From: Rhizophlyctis rosea
Taxonomy: Eukaryota; Chytridiomycota; Chytridiomycetes; Rhizophlyctidales; Rhizophlyctidaceae
Direction: 5' to 3'
Length of the DNA stretch: 64,000 nt
Assembly: GCA_027596075.1 (NCBI GenBank)
Contig: JADGJC010000038.1
Coordinates: 46,615 to 110,614, forward strand
Numbering within the stretch: position 1 is the first letter of the stretch; every line of letters begins with the position of its first letter. The notes beneath the pieces are model-generated. The model saw only the letters and a list, made by a program, of their open reading frames with translations. It did not search any database and was not told where the DNA came from. The translations under genes and the position numbers were made by a program. Shown in pieces: positions 54,665 through 64,000 of the stretch.

Positions 54665-55422
54665 GGTTTTTGTGAGTTACTTGTGATGGGGGAGGGGGTA
54701 TGGTGTATGGTGTGCCTGCCCTTTCGTCAAGACCTCAAATGTGCTACAGCCGGGTATCAAAGCGAAACGCTCACTAACAACGCTAACAACTAAAGAAAGC
54801 AAAACGATCAGAAACAGTATGGAGCAGGAAAGGGAGAAACCACCCCACCGATGAATTTGTATTATGTATGGCCCACGAAAATACAATTGAGAGGCTTCAC
54901 TTCGATCACAGTGCATCAATGTGCCCAAGATGGAAAGCCACCCTTCCGTGCAAATTCACCAAATTTTGCTAGTTCCTTGGCCATCTCGATCACCCTTGGC
55001 CTGCTATGAAAGCCTGTTGATCCACTGTGCTATGGTGGCTCGTGATTGGTGAAGCCCCACTTCGATGACCGAGGGGGGCTGAGCCCGCATTAAGGGTCAG
55101 TGTGATGGTAATGTTTACTGATTGACACGATGTTCTGGAAGACTTTGGGAGTTGAGTCTAAATTTAGAGATGCATGCGTAATTGCATAGCAACTGTAAAC
55201 ATTTCGCAATGTGACCTCTCTTCAAAATTGCTGACACTTTACATATTTGACAATGCGTGCAAGGGTCCTATGAAATCCCACCAACAAACACCCCTTATGT
55301 AAGCAATGCAACTGATTGCACCAGATAAATTGCATTTGAGGAAGGCTTTACAAGATTGCAAAAGCAAATACTGCATTTTGTGCCTATTTACATGATATGC
55401 CATACATTCAAGACTTTCAAAT
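54665..55422. other. Homeobox gene 5' flank and acid phosphatase 3' flank
   Basis: About 750 bp with no gene. The region upstream of the homeobox start is GT/GGTG-rich on the plus strand. Confidence 0.45.
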
Positions 55423-57031
55423 TTACACAGCACAAGCCTTCACATAATCTTCCGGCACAAACCTCTCCAGCCTCGCCACAAACTCCCCAAGCTCACACCC
55501 ACCACCAAACTCGCACCACTCAGACCTCAACACCTTCCCATCGTAACGCACACGAACAACATAATGGCCTTCCCCTCCTTTCCAAATCTCCATAACCAAA
55601 TTAGATGCATAAGGCGGCCAGAGCCTCTGTTCCGTCGTCATGGGGGGACCGAGGATAGCAAGGAGAGATCCGAGAGTGCTGTCGTGTGCTGAGTAGAGGG
55701 AAAGTTTTGGTGGTGGGTTAATTTGGTTGGTGGGGTAGTACTTGAAGGGGTGTAAGAGGTCGGGTAAGAAGCCGCCGATAGCGAGGTTATTGTAACGTTC
55801 CGATAAGGGACCGTGGAAGTACAACCGTTCGAATTCCCATTGGGAGAGTTGTTGGATTTGGGTGAACATTGCTGGTGTCAGGCATTTGTCGAGGTCGCAA
55901 TGTTTCGTCGCTTCGTTGCCACAGCTGGTAGTCTCCCGCGCACAAGGCATATCCATACCATGACATGCCCTTGCGGCCACCACATCCCAGAATTGGTCGA
56001 ACGCCCTGTAGTTGTCCCGGAAGCTTGTCCATCCGAAGATACGATCGAGAGCCATACGGAGGTGGAGGGACTTGAGTTGGTGCTTGTCCCATTCTAGGTC
56101 GCGGCCGAGGGGAGGTGGGAAGAGGGTCGAGAGGGCGGGGCAGACTTGCGGGTCTGGATGCATGGTTTCGAGGTTTGGTTGGTGCATGTGGAGGGGGAAA
56201 GGGTTGGTGGTGGAGGTTGAGGTGTTTGAGGGTGGGAGGTGAGTTTTGAGGGCGTGGAGAAGGTGGGAGATGGATTGAATTGTGCGCCTGTGAAAGGATG
56301 TTGATCAAAATCTGCTCAAAGAATCGAAATCAAAGGGGAGCATACGAATTGTCGGTTGTCCTGGCGTGGATGTCTTTCAAATCCCCTTCTAGAAACTCTC
56401 CATACTCCCTGGCAAGACTCTTCCCCAGTGCCCACATTTGCTCCGCGCCTCGTTCCGTCAGCTGTGCATACGTGCAATTCCCTTTCCAGAATCCGTCGGC
56501 GTAGGGCGCATCGGGAGTGACGGGAATGATGGAGGTCAGAAAGGGCTTCGCGTCAACGGGCATAAAACCCTGTGTGTTTGCTTTCGGCGGACGCGATGGA
56601 TGGATCAAGGTAGGTGAGGAGCACGCCCATGTCACGTTCTCATTTGTCGTTGCTGCAGCAAAAAGATACATCAATTCTTTCTTGCTTTACTGCCTTGCGT
56701 AGATGATTTTTGAACTTACAGAAGCGTGGAGCTCGGTCACCGTGTCGGAAGACGATACTGACGTGCAGTAAGGTTGCATTGCCCTAGCACAAACAGGAGG
56801 CTCCTCAGATATTTGACCATAATAAAAACATCTCATTGTGCATTCATCAGTTTGTCGGTTGTATGTTCCAACATCGGGCATTTTGGCGTGACAGTAGTGA
56901 CTCGCTGGGTAGGCATCGCCATTAAGAAGAAGGTTGCTTCTTATTGCACTGATAGGAATTTGCGGAGGTGTCCAGAACGTGGGGAGTGCATGAGCTGCTA
57001 CACAGAGGAGTGACAGGAAAAGGAGCAACAT
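55423..57031 (-). CDS. Secreted histidine acid phosphatase (branch 2 histidine phosphatase)
   Basis: Hydrolyses phosphate monoesters in the secretory pathway, vacuole or outside the cell. Start at 57031 gives a signal peptide MLLLFLSLLCVAAHA. Exons: 57031-56873, 56783-56720, 56652-56346, 56287-55423. Exon 2 encodes LLHVSIVFRHGDRAPRF, the catalytic RHGxRxP motif, readable only after splicing. Exon 3 has GNCTYAQLTERGAEQMWALG, the usual LT..G..QM.LG block, and RTTDN, close to the family's RST(D/N). Exon 4 has KLSLYSAHDSTLGSLLAILG with the proton-donor HD pair. The exon 1/2 junction uses a GTTGGA donor and is the least sure. Length near 450 residues is normal. Cysteines throughout fit disulfide bonding. 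Confidence 0.88.
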
Positions 57032-57387
57032 CTTGGATTCGTGCCTATGGGATTTTTTTGGATGGACAAGGAAGGAAAATAGGTGTTGCAGACATTTAAA
57101 GCATAATGCGCAAATGTCATTTGGCTCGGTTGGTTCTGTAGATTCATCTGAGACATCTTGTCGTCATTTGTTCCGCAGCAATATGATATGCGTTCATCCT
57201 GTTGTGGGAAGCGAAAAGGTTGCCGCGTCCGGGCCAGTGGCACAGCATATAATCACGTGCCTCAACAGCAAGGTTGTTGGTTGAAACTTGACTCAGGACT
57301 GAGACTCTTGACCCACCTTCAGCAATTCCCAAGATTGGTTTTTTCAACATCCATCGTTCTCCACTATCTCTCCCAAACTACTCCAAG
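57032..57387. promoter_or_regulatory. Shared divergent promoter region
   Basis: 356 bp separate the starts of the minus-strand acid phosphatase and the plus-strand TMX1-like gene, so both promoters must lie here. No defined element is claimed. Confidence 0.5.
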
Positions 57388-58606
57388 ATGCGTTTGCCAA
57401 GCATAACAGCACTGCTTGCCTTCCTGCTCTGCCTGACTCTGGCAACAGCCTCCCCCGACACACCAGAAACGCGGCAGAGCAAGATCGTGAGTAAGGTCAC
57501 ACGGAAGGTAAGGAGCTTGCCAAAGCGCACCCAGCTCAATCCTCTAGCGCTGCCGGCAACGGAGACATAAACACCTCAAGCATCTAACACGACCCCCCGG
57601 ATTCCGTGCTTACTATAGGTCGTCGAGTTGAACGACGCAAACTTCGACACCACAACCGCGACGGGCGAATGGGTAGTGGAATTGTACGTATCCATTCTTT
57701 CCCACCCTTCAGTGTCGCGCGCAAACACAGAGCCTTCCAACCGTTCCAAACTCACCAAACCAAAAAAACACACAAAACGCAGCTACGCAAACTGGTGCAG
57801 CTACTGCCGCCAATTCGCCGAAACATACGAACTACTCGCCGAACGCGTCGAAGATGAATTGGAAGACATTAAGGTCGGGAGAGTGGATATTGATAAGAAC
57901 CCGGATGTTGCTTCGAGGTTTTTTGTTCAGCGGTGAGATGGTTTGGCCTTGCTCCATTTCTCTTGGGCGTGACGTTTCTCACGATTGACGCGTTAGGCTA
58001 CCGACCATCTTCCACATCACCAACAAGGAGGTGCGGGAAGTACCGTTGAACCGGGACGGGGACGTGCTTTTCAAGTATTTGAGAGATGAGGACTGGAAGG
58101 AGGTTGAGCCGTTCTCGGCTTGGTTGAGTCCTTTTTCACCAGTGTGGGTGTTGGATCTTGTTGTTCTGTTGTTGCGCTCTTCTCATCACTCATGATCTGT
58201 TTTTGTTTACAAATAGTGGGAGAGCAGTTGGGTTCAGTAAGTTTCGACGCATGAGTCTGATGACGGGCGTGTCTAGTACTGATGCAAACATTCGCGTACA
58301 CAGTGGGGAGCTTTGGACAGAGGGTGCAAGCGGCTCTCACATATTTGAGACAATACTTCCCGTATGTATCCCATTGTGTTGCTGTGTTTCATACAATTTG
58401 AACCCACCCCTTGGCTAGGACTTGGGTCATATTTGGATTCCTCGGCTTGGTTTTGATAGCGGTAAGCATCCATGGCATGGCCTGTTCAGGCAGGAGGATT
58501 GCAGAGCGCGCGACTCACGAGCCCTGCTGCATCATACTTCCAGAGTTTCGCGCTACGTTCCGGACCCGCCACCAAACCTCCGACCAAAATCAAAAAGACG
58601 CAATAA
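57388..58606 (+). CDS. TMX1-like thioredoxin-related transmembrane protein (PDI family)
   Basis: Thiol oxidoreductase of the endoplasmic reticulum membrane. Exon 1 (57388-57486) is a signal peptide MRLPSITALLAFLLCLTLAT. Exon 2 (57619-57683) and exon 3 (57783-57932) give VVELNDANFDTT, EWVVEF, then YANWCSYCRQFAETYELLAE; the active site is CSYC, not the usual CPAC/CGHC. Exon 4 (from 57997) has the cis-proline strand LPTIFHIT and the TMX1-type block DEDWKEVEPFSAWL. Later exons encode GRAVGFSKFRRMSLMTGVSS and a membrane helix TWVIFGFLGLVLIA. The last junction is uncertain: GTAAGC to a CAG only 28 nt on would give a tail ending KIKKTQ (lysine-rich, retrieval-like) at 58606. Reading through gives a longer tail to 58803 that overlaps the next gene. 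Length and order match TMX1. Confidence 0.85.
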
Positions 58607-58744
58607 ATCACGAGGAAGAAACGATCGATTGTGATCGATATGTACATATGGATGGAAGAATATACCGATTAAGCATGTCAAAAGGAAAAAACATGCGAAA
58701 TGATATTGACTCGATGTTGAAAGCAGTGTTAGATGGAAGTGAGT

Positions 58745-59600
58745 TTATGAATTGTAGCAGGATTCGGGGATGGGCGAGTTCGGGTCGATTGGGTCGTGGA
58801 TGACGCGACCGACGTAGAAGTATTCTTTGTGGTTTGCGTAGAAGTTTATCCAGTGGTCGAGTTGCTGGTTTGGTGGGTTATTGCCTCAGCAGTCTGAAAT
58901 GTGGTATGGACAGGGAATGCCTTGTAATTACCTGGATTTCCTTCTCGCTCAGACCTCTCAAGTCGTGTGTCAAGTGAGTTTGGAAACAACCTGTGATGTA
59001 TGCCCTGGCGGCGTCCTTGCCGGAGAATGTGCCGTAGCTGCCGCCCTATAACCAAGGAATTCAGAAAAGGATGTGCCTACAATAAGATAGTCGCCTTGGA
59101 CATACCGGCCCATAGTGTTTTCTTCCGACGGTGACGTCGTAGACTTTTCCACTGAAGAATAAGTCAGTATACGATTACAAGATTTAAGCATTCTGAGTAG
59201 TTGCGTACTTTATAGCAAGGTATATGGGTTTACTTAGGTCACTGCCGTCATATTGGGCGAGTTCTTTGGTTGTGAAAGTTTTCTCTTTTGCCTGGCGGTC
59301 CAAGTGGAAGGGTCACAATCAGCAGGGGACAGGTGACTTGCAGCAAACCGGACGTAAATACAATCAGAAACTCACTGGAATGTATTTCCTCCAGTTTGGA
59401 AGTTTTTGGCCGAAGGTTAGAGTGTCGGTGATTATGTAGGATGTTGCGGCTGCGAGGAAGAGGGTGAGGCCGAGGAAGAGGATGATGTTGCGGAGGGTGG
59501 TTCCGCGTTGTGTTGTGGGTTTTGTTTTTGAGGAGTGTGCGGCGGGACCCGCGGGCGCTGTGGAGGCGTCTACCTTTTTGCGTTGGTGGACTTCTGACAT
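58745..59600 (-). CDS. MAPR-family protein (membrane-anchored cytochrome-b5-like heme-binding domain)
   Basis: MAPR/Dap1-type proteins bind heme and support sterol-synthesis P450s and trafficking. Exon 1 (59600-59376) encodes a Lys/Ala/Thr-rich N-terminus and one membrane helix NIILFLGLTLFLAAATSYII. Exon 2 starts at 59291: TFTTKELAQYDGSDLSKPIY, then LAIN joined by splicing to GKVYDVTVGRKHYGPGGSY and GTFSGKDAARAYITGCFQTH. The family's conserved tyrosines (YDG, VYDVT, HYGPGG.Y) are all present. The last exon reads LDHWINFYANHKEYFYVGRV and ends PESCYNS with TAA at 58745. The helix-first layout is typical of the family. Convergent with the TMX1-like gene. Confidence 0.9.
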
Positions 59601-59750
59601 TGTTTACTGATGGTTTGTAGCAGAAGTGGATGGAGGTGAGAGGTTTATTTTTAGGTGCTGAAGGAAGGGCGCTGGGTAGCGTGGGGGTGAGTGGGGACAC
59701 TGGGAGGTTGACCCTTGCCACGTGTCAGAGTATGAGTCATTATTAGTCGC

Positions 59751-61216
59751 ATGGCCGGCGGCAGGCCAAGAATACAACCGTCAACCTTATCAAACGCGTT
59801 TCGACATCTTGCTCATCTTGAAGTGTGGGTACTGACACAATCTAATCATAGGAGGATGACCACGATGCCTGAGGAGAGAACAGAACTACCACAACAGGAG
59901 CAAGGGCTTCCCAGAGACACTCTCAGCCTATATGAAAACATACCCCGTCGTCCCTCCACCTTCCCACAACCAGAGGCCGGTCAAGTGTCGCGTGAGTGGT
60001 CCCGCATAGAGCACAGGCCCGTGGCCCCAGTTCGAACAACCGTCCTCGTCAGCTCGCCCATCACCTCCACGTCAACGGAACCAGTCAACTGGTCATCAGT
60101 AAAATCCGTGCGGAGGATCTCTCAGGCTGGCCTGGCAACACCCTTTGCAAACTCCAACCCTGCAAGAAGGGTGTCGAAAGATGCGACAATTGTTGTCAGC
60201 TCACCTTTGAACGCGGCCGCAAGCAGACGGGAAAGTGTAGGTTCGACTATCGTCTCTGTCAAGTTATCCGAGTCGACGGTCAGTAGACCTGATAGTACGA
60301 TGGACCCGACGTCGACTGCGACGTCAAATAGTGCTGCGGACTCTGCAGCGTCGACCGAGGCGACACAAACACCTCCCACGGCACCGCCACTGTCCAGTGA
60401 GGGTGGTATCACGGTTGAAAGCGCCGTATTGTTAGCAGGGCAACAACCACCTCCGGTCACCGAGCCGCCATCCGCAACAGCGGCTGCCGAACAGGAAGTT
60501 TTGCAACCAGTGTCGAACCAACCAGCAACGCCTAAGAAACCAGAGCCCTTGCCACGACAACCAAGTCTGCGACCGCGAAGCTCAACAGACTCCTTGCGAC
60601 CACAACAGGTGGCTGCAGGTGGCGAGAAAGTAGCAGATACAGCGACCGTAAGACGGGAGGGCTCCCCGACACCCACAGCACAATCAACAGCACCACCCGG
60701 CATAGAACCCCTCTCCAAACAACAAAGTCTACGACCTCGCAGCTCAACAGACTTTGTCCGACCCCGAATCAACACCTCCACCGCCTCGCCGCGCCGATCC
60801 TCGGAATTCAATGGGCCTGCAACGGCGGGAGTCGAAGGCACGCCTCGCTCCTCCACGGGGGATTCTCGCCGGCCTTCGCTGTTTACCGTCCGTCCGCCTA
60901 CACAGAATAAGTACCAGGCGGCACCGCTGTACATGTCTATGAAGAGGATTGCGTCTCCAGCACAGTTTGCGGTGACGGATTCGGCGACTTGGGATGCTTT
61001 GTTGGATGTCCCGAAGATCGGGCAGCCGACGTCGAGGTGTGTCTTTTGATTGGTGTCAGTTTGGGAATGATACCACATGGTGGCCGACATTGACATACGT
61101 GCACATTTCCATGGACAGCCAGGAAGCCTTTGATCTGGAAATGGCGACCTTGAGCGTTGGAGAGGAACTTAGTAGGTGTTCCGCGCCCGCGTGTCATATG
61201 TATATCTCCTTGTCAT
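59751..61216 (+). CDS. Low-complexity Ser/Pro/Thr-rich protein, unknown
   Basis: A long open frame from ATG at 59751 (or MTTMPEERTELPQQ further in) runs to 61049. It holds a repeated motif, RQPSLRPRSSTDSLRPQQ and KQQSLRPRSSTDFVRPR, with the look of basophilic kinase sites, then YMSMKRIASPAQFAVTDSAT. A GTGTGT donor near 61036 and CAG before 61063 may add a last exon (FGNDTTWWPTLTYVHISMDS) ending at TAA 61216. No folded domain is recognised. The minus strand has an equally long open frame in the same place, a side effect of base composition, so strand choice rests on Ser/Pro repeats and start context. Confidence 0.45.
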
Positions 61217-61269
61217 AACAATAATCACGATTAGTTCAAAACAATGTCCGAACGGCAAACTTCAGTGTC

Positions 61270-64000
61270 TTGCTCATATATTTGTTGAGTTTCATTCGTC
61301 TTATGAGGAATAAAGCATATGACGGGTACGCCTCATTAACGTCTCTTCCCATTACAATGACGATGTTTATTTACACGGAAAATTCTGTACCCAGCAACTG
61401 GTCCACACCTACGTATAATGCGTTGTTCATGGTACGAGTTTTTACGAAGCATTTTGTGGGGAATTTGGATCAGGCGCAGATTTATGATCAGTATGAATGT
61501 GAGCGGATTTGTTACAGAATCGGGGTGTTGACAGTTCAGATGGAAGTATTCTTGACTGACTAAAGCCTGTCCCCGCTCAGCTGACAGAAAACTCCCGGAC
61601 GTGACGCTACAAAGTCCAATAAGGGGTGCTGTGCCGTTCTTTCCGCCGGCGGATCAGAAGGTGTTTGCGGATCCGTATGTTGCTTTGGGTGGGTGAGTCT
61701 GATTTCCTGGGATTGATGGCTTCGTTGAACGCAAGAGCGCTGATGCTTTTTTTTTTTTGGCTTGGCGATAGATAAGAGAGCGCGGGCGGAGGTGTTGATG
61801 GATGAGGTTTTGCAGTTGTTGATTTATTCGAGGACTGAGTGAGTTTGATTTGGTTTCGATTTTGGTATGGGGAGGGGGTCGGTTTGAGTGGGGTTTTTTG
61901 AGTAACGCATGGATGCCCAATATATATTTTTTTTTTTGGTTCGATATGACCAGTTCGAACCCAGACTATGAGTTCTACACCGAATGTTTGAATCTGCTTA
62001 CGGTGATGTTTTCGACGCAGTTGAGGCGGGATTTTGCGTCAGCGCCGGAGGGCAATTATTTTTTGGATTTGACGTTGCAGCGGTTGGCGTGAGTGTCTCC
62101 CCTTTTTTTGGTTTGCGGAACTCGGTGAAAGTTTCTGTTCTTAAAGTGAATGGCGCCGAAACGTCATCGTTGACCATTTCCTTGTTCTTTTTTCCATTTC
62201 TCAGTCATTACGCACGAGGAATTGTTGGAAGACTTTACTCCAATGTCATTGATCAGCAGCAGCCGCCGCCGCCTGCTGGAGGTAAAGCGTCTTCTTCCTA
62301 CCAAAAGCCCCTAGTTCGCTCACCCCCTTCTCGAATCCCAAACTTCTAACCAAAATACCATTCCGTCCCACACCAGGCGTCCTATCCAGCGCCTACTCCT
62401 ACCTCTTCTCCGCCAAAAAGCAAGACGCGCGCCGAGCGTCGCCGTTGGGGGATAAGAGTGTTTTGCTGTTGGTACTTTTGGGGAATCAGGCGCCGCCGGA
62501 GTTGGAGAATCTGTTTCGGGAGGCTGTTGGAGGGTTGGGCGATGTTGGGGGTGAGTTGGGGGCGGAAGTTGAGGTATCGGAAAGAGGCTGATTGGGATGG
62601 CTTTTTTTGGACAGTGAGCAGAGATGTAGGACCGAGTATATTGAAGGATGATGAGACGAGTTGTGTTTCGTTTCGGAGATTGTATTTGGTTTTTTGTGGG
62701 TGGGTGTTCTACTGCTTTTTTTTTTTTTTGATTCCGAGAAATTTAGGAGTTTTGAGTTCCGTGGTGTTCATTCTTGGCTGACCTCCACCTCCACGACAGA
62801 CAAATGGACCTCGAAGACATCACGCTTCTATTTTACATGACGCTTGAGCAGAACAATGTGTTTCGTGGATATGTGCTTTCGAGGACTGATCCGGAGAGTT
62901 TGGTATGTTTGAGTGCTTCTTGCTTGACCTTTTCTTCCCCCTCTTGTGAAGGGATGTTTGGGTTCATTCTCATATGTTAATGATTAGATGCTCCCGCTGC
63001 TCAAATCCCTCTACGAACTCGGCGAGTCGAAGGAGGAGTATCCGAGGCTGTATGTGCTTTTGACGATATTGACTGTTTTGTCGGGGGATGAGGTGTATAA
63101 TGAGAGTATGCAGCAAGTGGTATGTTTTCTGTAGAGTATAGCCTCTTCGTTTATTGGTTGGACATCTTGCCAAGTATGGTGATGTAATGACGTTTGTTGT
63201 ACCCAATTTTTGTGTAGATTGTACCACCGCAGGGGTGGTATACGCAAGCGGTGGTGAAGACGGGTCTGTCGCTGAGTGGGTTGATGCTTTTGGTTTTGAT
63301 TAGGGCTATTCAGGCGAATTTGGCGCAGCATAAGGTTTGTTTTTGATTTTTTTTGTTGGGTGGGTTTTTTTGGTTGTGGTGGTTGAATTGGAAAGAGCAG
63401 TAAGAGCTAAACACCGATTTTTTCGTGGACAGGATACGTTCATCCATACGAATTGTCTTGCGATTTTGTCGAATATTGCTGGGAAGATTACGGGGATGCA
63501 TTTGATTGTTGCGCAGAAGTTTGTTAGGTATGGGTGTTTCGGGTTGGATGTATTACGCTTTTTTGGGTTTATGGAATTAAAGCCTTGTGCCGGAAACATC
63601 ATCACAGCCTATTCGAAGTCGTCTCCCGCCGCTATCTGAAACTCCACCGATTGGGTCAAGGTTCCAATTCCAACCTGAACCTATCCGACTCAACGTTACA
63701 TACCTTTGGACAGGTACCTTTCCCTTCCCTCTCCCCCCTCCCTACCTCCTCTAACATCCACTCCGGAAGATTGAATTCCACCCCGAAACGGACCCAGACA
63801 CCCAAGTTTACGGCGACCTAATCGCGGGTCTATTAGAGTTTTTCAACGCTATATTGTCGCACACATTGAAGAGCAACCCGCATTTTATTTATGCGCTTTT
63901 GCATCGGAGGGAGATGTTGGAGGTTTATAAGGAGCATGGGAGGTTTGGGGTGTTGGTTGGGAATATTGATTTGGTGGGTGTTTTTTGTTTAGGGGTTTTG
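61270..64000 (+). CDS. DYM: Dymeclin (DYM), 3' end beyond window
   Basis: Dymeclin is a Golgi-associated protein of the secretory pathway. Many short exons read in family order. They include TPTYNALFMVRVFTKHFVGN; FYTECLNLLTVMFSTQLRRD; HYARGIVGRLYSNVIDQQQP (the N-N-F..Q.PPP block); and SVLLLVLLGNQAPPELENLF. Then come EDITLLFYMTLEQNNVFRGY with VLSRTDPESL (family: LY..L..N...R.Y.L.RTD...L); LPLLKSLYELGE; and LLTILTVLSGDEVYNESMQQ. The last are DTFIHTNCLAILSNIAGKIT (family: K.LHTNCLAALANM) and SNPHFIYALLHRREMLEVYK (family: NP.L.YALLY.R..F). Introns are 50-90 nt with long T tracts. The first exons are not settled; the final exon is at or beyond 63975. Dymeclin is absent from yeasts, which supports a non-Dikarya host. 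Confidence 0.9.

Noticed and set aside
60122..61096. Minus-strand open frame of 324 codons opposite the Ser/Pro-rich protein
   Set aside because: It reads the complement of Ser/Pro/Thr repeats as Gly/Val/Arg text, lacks domains and starts in the wrong context; the plus strand has repeated phospho-site-like motifs. Not fully excluded.
1..64000. CRISPR arrays, bacterial operons, riboswitches, rRNA genes
   Set aside because: No regularly spaced short repeats, no Shine-Dalgarno-led gene runs and no rRNA-like conserved blocks were seen; the gene structure is eukaryotic throughout.

Overview
The window looks like nuclear DNA of a fungus outside the Dikarya, probably a zoosporic (chytrid-like) lineage. 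Genes carry many short GT-AG introns of about 45-150 nt. There is a fungal conventional kinesin, and the telomere-type hexamer CCCTAA/TTAGGG is present. Dymeclin and a TMX1-like protein disulfide isomerase are also present; both are common in animals and early-diverging fungi but rare in yeasts. The lineage is an inference; no rRNA or marker gene lies here. Exon boundaries below were built by hand from reading frame, splice consensus and family motifs.

Layout. 0-8.4 kb: end of a mitochondrial carrier, a complete kinesin-1 heavy chain, an intergenic stretch with a dispersed repeat, and a SAC3/GANP-like gene. 8.4-23.2 kb: a gene-poor accessory region with six copies of a small paralogous family that I do not recognise. 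Two subtypes, called A and B here, alternate in the order A-B-A-psiB-psiA-B. Type A carries an acidic first exon and a KRKR-type nuclear localisation stretch; type B is only the shared domain. Blocks of flanking DNA were duplicated with the genes. A (CCCTAA)4 tract and a decayed PCF11 C-terminus lie inside the cluster.

23-44 kb: a gene graveyard mixed with a few intact genes. It holds fragments of a nucleotide-sugar transporter, a kinesin-light-chain/NLR-like N-terminus, WD40 repeats, U2AF35, an RRM protein, DSN1/Mis13 and a secreted cysteine-rich protein. Intact-looking genes are an intron-containing CoiA-like nuclease-family gene, a convergent unknown gene, and a WW-domain protein with an RS/RD tail. 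Tandem duplications of 40-200 bp are common here and some break reading frames.

44-64 kb: a Myb-like/coiled-coil protein, two repeat-rich stretches, an unknown gene, then a dense conserved run: a homeobox gene, a secreted histidine acid phosphatase, a TMX1-like thioredoxin membrane protein, a MAPR-type cytochrome-b5-fold protein, a Ser/Pro/Thr-rich protein, and dymeclin running off the end. Several of the last genes belong to the secretory pathway, but nothing suggests more than chance neighbourhood.
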